Below, in pieces: positions 19,225 to 27,460 of a stretch of 64,000 nucleotides of DNA. The translations under genes were made by a program, and so were the position numbers. The notes beneath the pieces were generated by a model. The model ran no database searches. It had not been told where the DNA came from and was given only the letters and a program-made list of their open reading frames with translations. The DNA comes from Shimia isoporae (lineage in GTDB: Bacteria; Pseudomonadota; Alphaproteobacteria; Rhodobacterales; Rhodobacteraceae), in the NCBI RefSeq assembly GCF_004346865.1, contig NZ_SMGR01000001.1, positions 1,488,001-1,552,000 of the forward strand, written 5' to 3'. Position 1 is the stretch's first letter. Every line of letters begins with the position of its first letter.

Positions 19225-19818
19225 TCAGAAAAGAACGACGAGAACCGAGCCCACTGTCAAAGCGGCCAAGGTCAACATCAAATATCGCTCTGCGGGTTTT
19301 CCCGCGACAAGCTGTGCGATCCGGTCTCCCCCATATGTCCAGATCGGGTGAAATACGGCCTGTGTCACTAACAGGCAGATGGCGATTGTAGCCGTGGCTT
19401 GCAACGCCGGTGTGTCGGGTTTCACGAAACTGGTAAATCCCGTGACAATCATCGCCCAGGCCTTCGGGTTGAGCGGGTGAACCCACAAGCCCGCTATGAA
19501 ACCGGGGGGGTGTTCGGAAACACCGCTTTGCGGAGACAATCGCAGGTTTGCCACTTTCCATGCCAACCAACAGATGTACGCAGCGCTTATCCATTTTAGC
19601 GCGACAAACAGCCAGGGCATGGTTTCCGCCAACCCCATCAAGCCAAACCCTATTGGCCAGATGATCAATTGCTTGCCAAGCGCAACACCGGCAACAAACG
19701 GCAGTGCCGCCCGAAAGCCGAAACGGGCTCCGGTTGCTAGCAATGCCATATTCGCGGGTCCGGGTGTGCCCACCTGGCTCGCGGCAAAAACAGCAAATTG
19801 AGCAATGGCGACAGTCAT
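19225..19818 (-). CDS. LysE-family amino-acid exporter
   Basis: Inner-membrane exporter, 197 residues, with about six membrane spans. It has the family motif SQVGTPGPANMALLATGARFG near the N-terminus (G-x-GPG-like) and HPLNPKAWAM in the middle, matching the conserved NPKA segment of LysE/RhtB proteins. Substrate is probably an amino acid such as homoserine, threonine or lysine and cannot be fixed from sequence. ATG 19818 is used rather than 19830. It begins after the rpmA terminator. Confidence 0.87.
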   Translation of the reverse strand: MTVAIAQFAVFAASQVGTPGPANMALLATGARFGFRAALPFVAGVALGKQLIIWPIGFGLMGLAETMPWLFVALKWISAAYICWLAWKVANLRLSPQSGVSEHPPGFIAGLWVHPLNPKAWAMIVTGFTSFVKPDTPALQATATIAICLLVTQAVFHPIWTYGGDRIAQLVAGKPAERYLMLTLAALTVGSVLVVLF

Positions 19819-19834
19819 GTCGCACCTCATAGAT

Positions 19835-19870
19835 AAAAAAGAAAAGGGGCCGGCTAAGTCAGCCGGCCCC
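19835..19870 (-). terminator. Rho-independent terminator of rplU-rpmA
   Basis: A perfect 10-base stem, GGGGCCGGCT (19846-19855) with AGCCGGCCCC (19861-19870), loop AAGTC. On the minus strand a T-rich CTTTTCTTTTTT tract follows. It starts 32 bases after the rpmA stop. Confidence 0.9.
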
Positions 19871-19901
19871 CTGTTTGTGTCTTAACCTTTTCGGGTTCGG
19901 C

Positions 19902-20171
19902 TTATTCAGCGGCCTCCGCCACTGGGAGAACCGAAATAAAGGTGCGGCCTTTCAGGCCTTTGTGGAATTTCACGTTGCCGTCGACGGTTGCAAAGATGGT
20001 GTGATCTTTGCCCATGCCAACGCCTTCGCCCGGCCACATCTTGGTGCCACGCTGACGCATGATGATGTTGCCTGCGATAACGCTTTCGCCACCGTATTTC
20101 TTCACGCCTAGGCGACGACCTGCGGAGTCGCGACCGTTACGGGAACTACCACCAGCTTTTTTATGTGCCAT
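19902..20171 (-). CDS. rpmA: 50S ribosomal protein L27
   Basis: Ribosomal protein of 89 residues, beginning [20 protein letters not shown] with the conserved L27 N-terminal tail that reaches the peptidyl-transferase centre, followed by [20 protein letters not shown]. It lies 23 bases downstream of rplU and ends at a strong terminator. Confidence 0.97.
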   Translation of the reverse strand: MAHKKAGGSSRNGRDSAGRRLGVKKYGGESVIAGNIIMRQRGTKMWPGEGVGMGKDHTIFATVDGNVKFHKGLKGRTFISVLPVAEAAE

Positions 20172-20194
20172 ATCGTTAGTCTCCTATACTTCGC

Positions 20195-20803
20195 TTACTT
20201 CGCCAGCTCGGCTGCTTGCGCAACCCACTCAGGCTTCACTTTAACCGCGTCAAAGCTCTCTACGTCAACTGCTGCCAGCGCCGCAAAAGAGGTGATGCCA
20301 GCATCAGCCAGTTTCTTGGCTGCCGCCGGACCCACGCCAGTGATAGCGGTAAGGTCATCAGACGCTGTTGCAGCTGCAGGCGCTTCGGCTGCCTTGGCCG
20401 CTTTTTTAGCTGGCTTCGCTGGAGCTGCTTCCGCAGGTGCAGAAACGGAACCAGAACCGATGGCCGCTTTAACGCCGGACTTTTCAGCACCGGACGCCAG
20501 AATGTCGGTGATGCGAACCAAAGTCAGTTTCTGACGGTGGCCCACGGTGCGCTTGGAGCTGTGCTTACGACGACGCTTCACGAACTTGATGAGCTTTTCG
20601 CCTTTGATCTGGTCGATCACGTCGGCCTGCACGGCAGCGCCTTCAACGAAAGGTGCGCCAACAACGGTCTTGTCACCGCCAACCATCAGCACATCGTTGA
20701 ATTGGATTTTTTCGCCAGCGTCTGCAGCCAGTTTCTCGACACGCAGGATGTCACCTGCCTGTACTTTATACTGTTTGCCGCCGGTCTTGAGGACTGCGAA
20801 CAT
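20195..20803 (-). CDS. rplU: 50S ribosomal protein L21 with C-terminal helix-hairpin-helix extension
   Basis: The first 103 residues or so are canonical L21 (MFAVLKTGGKQYKVQAGD, KRRRKHSSKRTVGHRQ). The remaining hundred add an Ala/Pro/Lys-rich linker and an HhH-like module, LTAITGVGPAAAKKLADAG, ending EWVAQAAELAK. Total 202 residues, about twice the usual length. Such extensions are common in Rhodobacteraceae L21 proteins. The extra domain could touch rRNA or another nucleic acid; that is an inference. Confidence 0.95.
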   Translation of the reverse strand: MFAVLKTGGKQYKVQAGDILRVEKLAADAGEKIQFNDVLMVGGDKTVVGAPFVEGAAVQADVIDQIKGEKLIKFVKRRRKHSSKRTVGHRQKLTLVRITDILASGAEKSGVKAAIGSGSVSAPAEAAPAKPAKKAAKAAEAPAAATASDDLTAITGVGPAAAKKLADAGITSFAALAAVDVESFDAVKVKPEWVAQAAELAK

Positions 20804-20952
20804 GTCCTATTCCTTCGATCTGTCGCGTTCTATGGCCCCTTTTGCACGTGGCATCCGGTGTTTCGGCTAAGCCGCCTCGAACAGCGCGCCCTTTACGGGC
20901 TGTGTGTCAACAAAAACACGGCGCAAAGAACGATCTTCACGCCGGATGTGCG

Positions 20953-20981
20953 CTTATCCTTTGGAATTCAGGGTAAGTCAA
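20953..20981 (-). promoter_or_regulatory. Predicted sigma-70 promoter for rplU-rpmA
   Basis: On the minus strand TTGACT (20981-20976) and GATAAG (20958-20953) are separated by exactly 17 bases. Expected start is about 140 bases before the rplU ATG. The leader contains an inverted repeat, ACAGCCCGTAAAGGGCGCGCTGT, around 20882-20904. Confidence 0.65.
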
Positions 20982-21018
20982 GCGCTAATACGCAGGTTTT
21001 CGCCTTGGCAGAAAGGCG

Positions 21019-21900
21019 TCAAAGCTCTTGTTGCGGTTGGATTTGGCCCATTGCGATGGCCAATGCCTCGAACCGGTTCGACATGACCTCGAAATGCACT
21101 GCGTTCATCAACTCATAAAGCTGCATCATCATAGGGTCTTCCAATGCTTCGGTGTACGCAGTCAATTCATCCAGTGAAAACGATTGGTATGTATACGCTG
21201 CATTGCGCAGCGAATTCATCTCTCGCTCCTCGGCAAATTCTTCCGCATTTTCCCGCAACGTAGCGCGCAAACCGTCCTCATCCGTCCGAAGTTCGACTAC
21301 GCCAGCATAAGTAGCCGCAAGGATGAAGCGTACCTGAATTTCGGTCACCGCCTGCATACCGATGTCCTTCGGATCGATCGCATGGTTCATTCGCTTAAAC
21401 AGTGCAATCCGCTCCTCGGCTTCTTCGCCGCCCACTTCAAGCAACCTTTCGCCCTCGGCGGCTTTCTCTTCGTCGTCAGCGAGATGCGAGGCGTTTTCAA
21501 CCTCGACGAGGCGCTGTCCGAGATCGGACGCATAGAAGGCAGCGCCATGTGCCAACACTTCATCGCTCAGAGTGGCCTCAAGGATGTCCGTTGCACGCTC
21601 TTGCATCAATTCGATGTCAAACACCTTTTCTGCCAGAAGTTTCCACTCAAGACCAAATGCATCTTCTTCAAGCCCGAGCATCAACGGCGCAGAACCAGCT
21701 GACAGGGCAATCGAGTCGATGGCGACGTCAAACCCGGTGACCTGCAAAAAAGCGGCGACCTTGTCGCGGTCCGCCGCCCGCGTCTGAACTGCACTCAACA
21801 AAACAAGCGCAATGACTGCGAAACTCAGGCCACGCAAAAGCTGGAAGATAGGACTTTGGCGGTGAAACGGGGCCATATCGGCACGCGTGAAACTAGACAT
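21019..21900 (-). CDS. DUF2059 domain exported protein
   Basis: The 293-residue protein has a hydrophobic signal or anchor at about residues 24-43 (LSFAVIALVLLSAVQTRA, likely cleaved before ADRDKV). It is then almost wholly helical and acidic. FYASDLGQRLVEVENAS matches the FYxSxxGQxLV-type motif of DUF2059 proteins. Predicted periplasmic; function unknown. An alternative start is ATG 21876. It lies between the rplU promoter and the tRNA gene. Confidence 0.7.
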   Translation of the reverse strand: MSSFTRADMAPFHRQSPIFQLLRGLSFAVIALVLLSAVQTRAADRDKVAAFLQVTGFDVAIDSIALSAGSAPLMLGLEEDAFGLEWKLLAEKVFDIELMQERATDILEATLSDEVLAHGAAFYASDLGQRLVEVENASHLADDEEKAAEGERLLEVGGEEAEERIALFKRMNHAIDPKDIGMQAVTEIQVRFILAATYAGVVELRTDEDGLRATLRENAEEFAEEREMNSLRNAAYTYQSFSLDELTAYTEALEDPMMMQLYELMNAVHFEVMSNRFEALAIAMGQIQPQQEL

Positions 21901-21946
21901 GCGTCAAAGCTAGAGCATTTGCCCGCCAAGACAATGCAAAAGCCGC

Positions 21947-21975
21947 TTGCAGGCGATCACGAAGTTGATTAAACG
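21947..21975 (+). promoter_or_regulatory. Predicted promoter for tRNA-Ser
   Basis: TTGCAG (21947-21952) and TAAACG (21970-21975) with a 17-base spacer, placing the start near 21982, about 18 bases before the tRNA. Confidence 0.5.
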
Positions 21976-21999
21976 ACGCCCTCACCAAGACCCTACCGC

Positions 22000-22089
22000 G
22001 GAGAGGTGCCGGAGTGGTCGAACGGGGCGGTCTCGAAAACCGTTGTCCCTTCACGGGGACCCAGGGTTCGAATCCCTGTCTCTCCGCCA
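22000..22089 (+). tRNA. tRNA-Ser(CGA), CCA encoded
   Basis: A 90-base class II tRNA. The acceptor arm GGAGAGG pairs with TCTCTCC, discriminator G, then encoded CCA. The anticodon loop is CTCGAAA, giving anticodon CGA (reads UCG). A long variable arm (TGTCCCTTCACGGGGAC region) and the T arm GGGTTCGAATCCC are intact. The accessory region begins just downstream, but no copy of the tRNA 3' end was found elsewhere in the window. Confidence 0.96.
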
Positions 22090-22277
22090 TAATTTCAATA
22101 ACTTAGCTAATAACGACCGTGCTTCGCTTGTCGGCATCATCGCGCTGTCTTGCTGTTTTTCAATTTCGTAGACGAAGAATTGAAACAGTCGAGTTCCGAT
22201 GTCATTAAACCGCGCCACCCTAAGAACCTGCAAAAACCGTCGGCCGTGATATAGGAATCCACCTTACGCAACGGCAC

Positions 22278-22295
22278 CCTTACGTTGACGTAAGG
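22278..22295. promoter_or_regulatory. 18-base operator-like dyad (MerR/LiuR-type pattern)
   Basis: CCTTACGTTGACGTAAGG is palindromic except at the central pair. A further CCTTACG half site lies 16 bases upstream at 22262-22268. The TTACGT-ACGTAA core resembles sites I remember for LiuR-like MerR regulators; that match is from memory and unproven. It lies 122 bases before the DUF5692-like gene. Confidence 0.5.
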
Positions 22296-22334
22296 TCTAC
22301 CCCGGTAAATCTGGCCGATAGACAAAATTAGCTG

Positions 22335-22351
22335 ATTTTGATCAACAAAAT
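22335..22351. promoter_or_regulatory. Second operator-like dyad
   Basis: ATTTTG-ATCAA-CAAAAT is a 17-base dyad 66 bases before the DUF5692-like start. Besides these two dyads and an imperfect hairpin around 22153-22189, the 22090-22417 gap shows nothing I can assign. Confidence 0.4.
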
Positions 22352-22417
22352 AGCAACCACGGCACTCCTATCAGTGGGCGAAACGCGCGCCACTCACACT
22401 GATTCACGGAGCCCGAT

Positions 22418-23368
22418 ATGGGTATTCTATACGAACCGATCTCTCTCCAAACATGGGGGATACTGGCAGCCGTCCTCCTCGGCCTTATGGCCTTCAGCGA
22501 ACTGGGGCGAACCTCTAAATGGGGTGGCCTTTTTCTTTTCCTCGCACTGCCTATAGGTCTGACGGCACTTGTTTGGCCTACCACCGCCGCGCTGGGCAAT
22601 GAACACGGAACCGGAACGTGGTTTGTCTGGGTCAAAACCTACTCCGCACTGGCGGGGTGCCTCTGGTTCATGGCGATCCGCTACATACCCTACCTGCAGG
22701 ACAAAAAGTGGGCTCTCGCCCTACCCGCCATCATTCTCGCCGTGAATATTCTAGAGGCCTGCATCCGAGATTTCGAGGTTTACTCGTTCGGTCTTTGGGA
22801 AGGTGGATATGTCGATCACCTTTGGATGATGTCCGGTCCCTGGAACATCATGAACGGCATCGCCGGCCTTCTGAACATCGTTGCGATCTCTGGCTGGCTT
22901 GGAATTTACGTCACCCGGGACGTAAACAAGGACATGATCTGGCCGGATCAGATTTGGGCCTGGATTCTCGCCTATGATCTCTGGAATTTTGCTTATGTAT
23001 ACAACTGCATCGCAGACCATTCGATCTATGCAGGGGCCGTCCTTCTTCTGGCCTGCACAATCCCTGCTTTCCTGATCAAGAAGGGCGCTTGGCTACAGTA
23101 CCGCGCCCACACTCTTGGCCTATGGACCATGTTCGTCATGACCTTCCCGATGTTCGCAGACAAGATTGCGCCGGTGCAGACAACACACGATCCCCGCGCC
23201 TTCTTCTGGGTCAGCTTCGTCGCGCTGATGGCCAACATCGCTCTGGTCGCGTGGCACGGCTATCGGATCGTCAAATACAAACGCAATCCGCTTCGCGATG
23301 AAATCTATGCAGGCACCAAGGAACATGCCGAAACGTCGGCAGACCGCCAGCATCCTGTTTTGGCCTGA
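22418..23368 (+). CDS. Polytopic membrane protein, DUF5692-like, copy 1
   Basis: The 316-residue protein is strongly hydrophobic, with about eight to nine predicted membrane spans from residue 10 to 285, rich in Trp and Tyr. No cofactor or transport motif is obvious. I associate it with DUF5692 from memory of patterns such as TWFVWVKTYSALAGCLWFMAIRY and NILEACIRDFEVYS; treat the name as tentative. It shares a layout with the next gene: N-I-x-E-A-x3-DF, then MN-x-I-x-G, then WNF-x-Y-x3-N. GGAG seven bases before the ATG supports the start. Function unknown. Confidence 0.7.
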   Translation: MGILYEPISLQTWGILAAVLLGLMAFSELGRTSKWGGLFLFLALPIGLTALVWPTTAALGNEHGTGTWFVWVKTYSALAGCLWFMAIRYIPYLQDKKWALALPAIILAVNILEACIRDFEVYSFGLWEGGYVDHLWMMSGPWNIMNGIAGLLNIVAISGWLGIYVTRDVNKDMIWPDQIWAWILAYDLWNFAYVYNCIADHSIYAGAVLLLACTIPAFLIKKGAWLQYRAHTLGLWTMFVMTFPMFADKIAPVQTTHDPRAFFWVSFVALMANIALVAWHGYRIVKYKRNPLRDEIYAGTKEHAETSADRQHPVLA

Positions 23369-23470
23369 GAAAACCGGCCATCCCGAATTGGCCTGCGTCC
23401 GTCAGAAGGCGGGTGCAGGACGCTGAAAATAGACGCCCGACAGCGGGCGCAAAATTGAACGGAACATCCA

Positions 23471-24328
23471 ATGGACATCCCTCTCTGGCATTACATTGCC
23501 TCAATGACCGCCTATTTGGTCTTTTTGCTCGTCCTCATTGACGTGATGCGAAAACACACCCGCCTGGCCTTTGTGGCCGTGGTTTTTGCGGTACTATCCT
23601 TTCCCTTCTGGAACGAGGTCGAAGGTTGGTTTCGCTGGGCCAAAATCCTCAGTGTGTTGGTCCCGATGGCCTTTGTTGTCGGCCCTGCCCGTCTGGCCTG
23701 GTATTATAAGGACAACCAGTCGGCGATCGCCAAATTCTATCGCGGAAACTGGGTTCTCTTCGTGCTGTACGGTGTTCTCTTTCTGAACATAGCCGAAGCC
23801 ACTCTCAAGGACTTCCAGACAGCAAACTACATGAACGCCATTTGCGGTGTGATCCTTTGCGCCACGATACCTTGGCCTTCCTACAAGAATGGAACCCACC
23901 AGTATTGGCTGTTTGACCCGAAACGCCCAAACGATCTGCTGTTCTATTCCACACACGCGTGGAACTTCCTCTACACAACATGGAACATGTGTTTCGTATA
24001 TGGGGAAAGCCCGGCGTTTTTCTTCTCTTCGGCCTGTATTCTGGTTGCAGCCGAGCTCTATCCGGTGCTGAAAAACCGTCCAGAACTCTACATTATTGCC
24101 CGTATCTACACTCTCGCGGCGCATGTATTGATCCGCGGCATCTACGACGTCTTCACTCCGGTCATGAACTCCGAGCCGATCTTTAACGAGAACGCGCTAA
24201 TGATCTGGGGGGCAATCAACCTCGTGCTCCATGTACCGTTCGTGATCTGGTACTTCCGCAAACAGCGCGCGGCCAAAGAGGCTCCGTTCGGTCACAACGA
24301 ACCGCCGTTGCGCGCGCAAGCTGCCTAA
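23471..24328 (+). CDS. Polytopic membrane protein, DUF5692-like, copy 2
   Basis: The 285-residue protein has about eight predicted spans and is clearly related to the preceding gene. Shared marks are NIAEATLKDFQTANYMNAICG, THAWNFLYTTWNMCFVYGES and SSACILVAAELYPVLK (compare NILEACIRDF, DLWNFAYVYNCIADHSIY and GAVLLLACTIPAFLIK in copy 1). The two probably arose by duplication and may act as a heterodimer. The 102-base spacer contains CAGGACGCTGA and GCCCGACAGCGGGC, the latter a small inverted repeat. A strong terminator follows. Function unknown. Confidence 0.7.
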   Translation: MDIPLWHYIASMTAYLVFLLVLIDVMRKHTRLAFVAVVFAVLSFPFWNEVEGWFRWAKILSVLVPMAFVVGPARLAWYYKDNQSAIAKFYRGNWVLFVLYGVLFLNIAEATLKDFQTANYMNAICGVILCATIPWPSYKNGTHQYWLFDPKRPNDLLFYSTHAWNFLYTTWNMCFVYGESPAFFFSSACILVAAELYPVLKNRPELYIIARIYTLAAHVLIRGIYDVFTPVMNSEPIFNENALMIWGAINLVLHVPFVIWYFRKQRAAKEAPFGHNEPPLRAQAA

Positions 24329-24343
24329 TCTATCGCCTTTTAG

Positions 24344-24373
24344 AACGCCCCTCCTTATTGGTGGGGCGTTTTT
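24344..24373 (+). terminator. Rho-independent terminator
   Basis: AACGCCCC (24344-24351) pairs with GGGGCGTT (24363-24370), with an inner CC/GG pair, then TTTTT. It ends the DUF5692-like operon and separates it from neuB. Confidence 0.88.
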
Positions 24374-24466
24374 CTTTGCGGCAACAACATGCTGGCCAAC
24401 TTTACACCCCGCGTCCTTAACGTTAGCAGTCAGAAAAAGCATTTCCGCCTGACGAAAGGATCGGCC

Positions 24467-25495
24467 ATGAAAATTGCCAACCGCGAGATCGGCCCCGACC
24501 ACCCGCCGCTTGTGATCGCCGAAATCGGCATCAACCATGGCGGGGACCTTGCTGTAGCAAAAGAAATGGTGCGCCTCGCCGCGCTGTCGGGCTGTGAAAT
24601 GGTCAAACACCAGACGCACTTTGTCGAAGACGAGATGACAGACGAAGCCAAGGAGATCTTTCCTCCCAACGCCGACGTGTCAATCTGGGAAGTGATGGAG
24701 CAGTGCGCCCTCTCCGCAGAGGACGAGCTCGAGCTCATGCGGTACACGCAAGACCTTGGAATGATTTTCATCTCCACGCCGTTTTCCCGCAAAGCCGCGG
24801 ACTTTCTTGCGGATGCCGGCGTTCCCGCTTTCAAGATCGGATCCGGGGAAGCAGACAACCTGCCGCTCATCCGTCATATTGCCTCCTTTGGAAAACCGGT
24901 GATCATGTCCACCGGGATGCAAACGATCGAAACCATGCGCCGATCTGTTGCCATACTCGAAGAGGCCGGTGTGGATTATGCCTTGCTGGAATGCACGAAC
25001 CTCTACCCATCTCCGCCAGAGATCGTGTCTCTACGGGGCGTGACGGACCTCAAAGAAGCTTTCCCCAATGCGATGGTCGGTTTTTCCGACCACTCAATTG
25101 GGCCAGAGATGGCATTGGCGTCGGTTGCGCTGGGCGCGACCATTCTGGAGCGTCACTACACCGACACCCGCTACCGCCAGGGCCCTGACATCATCAACTC
25201 CATGGACCCGTCTGAACTGAGGTTCCTGATCGAACGGAGCCGCGAGATCTGGATCGCCGCAAACAACCCGAAACAACGCACCGAGGCTGAAGAACCCGTC
25301 TATGCCTTCGCTCGCGCGTCCGTTGTGGCCGACAAAGACCTGCCAGCAGGACACGTGATTACCGAGCAGGACATCTGGGCGCGCCGTCCCGGTTCGGGCG
25401 AAATCCCTGGCTACGAATTTGACAATGTCGTCGGCAAGACTCTGAACAAAGCTGTAACGCGCAACACACAACTCAAATGGCAAGATCTGGAATAA
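24467..25495 (+). CDS. neuB: Nonulosonic acid synthase (NeuB family)
   Basis: Condenses phosphoenolpyruvate with an N-acylmannosamine-type hexose to give a nine-carbon nonulosonic acid. The 342-residue protein has the TIM-barrel NeuB domain (PLVIAEIGINHGGDL, MVKHQTHFVEDEM, FISTPFS, KIGSGEADNLPLI, STGMQ, ECTNLYPSPP, GFSDHSIG) and a C-terminal SAF/antifreeze-like domain (about 285-342). Neu5Ac, legionaminate and related synthases are hard to separate by motif. ATG 24467 with GAAAGGA upstream is chosen over 24389. First gene of the glycan operon. Confidence 0.93.
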   Translation: MKIANREIGPDHPPLVIAEIGINHGGDLAVAKEMVRLAALSGCEMVKHQTHFVEDEMTDEAKEIFPPNADVSIWEVMEQCALSAEDELELMRYTQDLGMIFISTPFSRKAADFLADAGVPAFKIGSGEADNLPLIRHIASFGKPVIMSTGMQTIETMRRSVAILEEAGVDYALLECTNLYPSPPEIVSLRGVTDLKEAFPNAMVGFSDHSIGPEMALASVALGATILERHYTDTRYRQGPDIINSMDPSELRFLIERSREIWIAANNPKQRTEAEEPVYAFARASVVADKDLPAGHVITEQDIWARRPGSGEIPGYEFDNVVGKTLNKAVTRNTQLKWQDLE

Positions 25496-25498
25496 GAT

Positions 25499-26170
25499 AT
25501 GATCCTGTCGCAGTCCCACAAATTTATCTTCGTGCACGTGCCAAAAACCGCGGGCACAGCGATGACGTCGGCTCTTGAGCCGTTCGGTGTTTATCCGCCG
25601 CGTACTCTTTGGCGCTCTTTTGTACGTCGACTGCCCATTCAGGAGTCTCCGGACTCGGTTTATCTCCGCAAACACGAAACCGCTGCTGGCGTTCGCCGCA
25701 AACTCGGCTCGGACGTTTTTGATCAGTTTCACCGCTTTGCAGTTGTGCGCAATCCTTACGATCATGCCGTCAGCCACTACGAGTTCATGAAACAGTTCCG
25801 CATCCCAAAGATCGCGGAAAAAGTCGCGAACATGAGTTTTTCGGAATACCTGCGTTACCGTATGAAACCACCGTTCTGGAACGACACGTTTTTTGCGCGT
25901 TTGCCAAATCAAAGCTATTTTCTGGCCGACAAAGACGGCACCTTGTTGGTTCACCGGCTTTTGCGTTTTGAAACGCTCGCAGACGACTTCAACGCGATGG
26001 CGTCGGATCTGGGCATGGAAGGTGTAACGCTCAAGCGCGAAAACCAAACGATCAGCCGCACAGACAAACGCCCTTGGCAAAGCTATTTCGACGAAGAATC
26101 CAAAGCATTGGCCGAAGACTTATACGCGCAAGACTTTGACGCATTCGGCTACGCAAAAACGATAGACTGA
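25499..26170 (+). CDS. Sulfotransferase family 2 protein
   Basis: The 223-residue protein has the PAPS-binding motifs: FVHVPKTAGTAM at residues 11-22 (5'-phosphosulfate loop) and FAVVRNPYDHAVSHYEF around 80-97 (3'-phosphate loop). The group includes carbohydrate sulfotransferases. It starts three bases after neuB, so a role in sulfating the same glycan is likely. No signal peptide, so it acts in the cytoplasm on a precursor or lipid-linked sugar. Confidence 0.85.
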   Translation: MILSQSHKFIFVHVPKTAGTAMTSALEPFGVYPPRTLWRSFVRRLPIQESPDSVYLRKHETAAGVRRKLGSDVFDQFHRFAVVRNPYDHAVSHYEFMKQFRIPKIAEKVANMSFSEYLRYRMKPPFWNDTFFARLPNQSYFLADKDGTLLVHRLLRFETLADDFNAMASDLGMEGVTLKRENQTISRTDKRPWQSYFDEESKALAEDLYAQDFDAFGYAKTID

Positions 26171-26214
26171 GCACCAGCGGCGCTCTGAGCAACTGGATCT
26201 TGAGGACCTGACAC

Positions 26215-27321
26215 TTGATCAAGGAAACGCCACCGAAATGGAAAATCCGAAAGGAATTGAAGCGCTTCAAGATGCAGCTTCAGGCCATACCGGAAGCGTT
26301 TTATGAACCGTTTCAACGGCGAAAACATGATCAGGCATTTGACGCCGGTTTTCCGCTGACTGACGGCGATGTGCCAGCGCGTGAAAAAGTCGTTGTCCTT
26401 TTGTGTTATCAACCAAACGGCATCGCTGAAAGCACCTTGGAATGTGCCCGCCGGTTTCTTTCGGCCGGATATGCGCCCTTGGTTGTGTCCAACGTGGCGC
26501 TTCCCCAATCTGATATCGACCTCTTAGAACCCGTCAGCTGGAAAATTCTCACGCGTCCGAATTTCGGGTACGATTTTGGCGGATACCGCGACGCTCTAAA
26601 GCTGCTGTTTCAATTGGAAATCGACCTTCACCGCGTTGTGATCCTCAACGACAGCGTTTGGTACCCTGTGCGCGACAACGACACTCTGATCGAGCAACTG
26701 GAATCCAGTCGCGCCAACATCACCGGCTCCATTCTGCGTCGTGATGACCGGTCGATTTTCTTGGAAAGCTATCTGTTCTCATTTGATGGCCCGACATTTC
26801 ATGACCCGGTCTTTCGTCGCTGGTGGACTGACGAACTCAGGATCACCTCCAATAAATACAAGGTCATAAGACGGGGCGAACGTGGTTTTAGCCATGCAAT
26901 GCTGGCACAAGGGCGCACGCTGAGCGGCCTATACGACAAGGCTCTTTTTCTGCACTTGCTCTCGCAACAGAGTGACGAATTTCTGGACAAAACCGTTCTT
27001 TATGCCACCCACAACAAGGAACGATTTGAGAAAATGCGCGCGGAGGTGATGGCGTTGCCAGCTTCGTCCTCGAAACGCCAAAAACTTCTGGAATATGTCC
27101 GGACCTCACTCAACGCCGGTCAAATCTACAGCGCCTTCCCCTACGCGGTTATCAAGCTCTTTGACTATCCGATGCTCAAGAAAAGCGTGGATCGCGTGTC
27201 TCTGCGTTCAAGAGCAGCCGTATTACGCGCGATCGACGCAGGAGACCTCCCAATGCCCAAGGATTTGGTTCTCAACGAAATTCGTGCAAGAGTTCTCGAA
27301 ATTTCCGAGGACGAGTTGTAA
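26215..27321 (+). CDS. RgpF-like rhamnan-synthesis protein F family protein
   Basis: The 368-residue protein matches the RgpF family (glycosyltransferase-related surface-polysaccharide proteins): LTRPNFGYDFGGYRDALK around 110-127, then VVILNDSVWYPV and FLESYLFSF. In streptococci RgpF takes part in rhamnose-glucose polysaccharide synthesis. The start is TTG at 26215 with GAGGA nine bases upstream; an internal ATG at 26272 is the alternative. Same operon as neuB. Precise sugar unknown. Confidence 0.8.
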   Translation: MIKETPPKWKIRKELKRFKMQLQAIPEAFYEPFQRRKHDQAFDAGFPLTDGDVPAREKVVVLLCYQPNGIAESTLECARRFLSAGYAPLVVSNVALPQSDIDLLEPVSWKILTRPNFGYDFGGYRDALKLLFQLEIDLHRVVILNDSVWYPVRDNDTLIEQLESSRANITGSILRRDDRSIFLESYLFSFDGPTFHDPVFRRWWTDELRITSNKYKVIRRGERGFSHAMLAQGRTLSGLYDKALFLHLLSQQSDEFLDKTVLYATHNKERFEKMRAEVMALPASSSKRQKLLEYVRTSLNAGQIYSAFPYAVIKLFDYPMLKKSVDRVSLRSRAAVLRAIDAGDLPMPKDLVLNEIRARVLEISEDEL

Positions 27322-27460
27322 AACCCCTACAACTCATGCAGAGAAAAGCCGCAGTTAAACTCCAAGGATCCGGGTGGGAAATGACCAAGACCGTGGTTTT
27401 ATCGAGAGCCTATATTTCTAACTCCGCATCCGGCGGGTTCCTCCTGAAGAAAGCGCTGAA

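Noticed and set aside
21893..22090. Minus-strand frame reading RQGFEPWVPVKGQRFSRPPR
   Set aside because: This is the well-known spurious protein produced by translating the complement of tRNA-Ser.
22000..24400. Genomic island integrated at tRNA-Ser
   Set aside because: The tRNA is intact and accessory genes follow, but I found no integrase and no repeat of the tRNA 3' end in the window.
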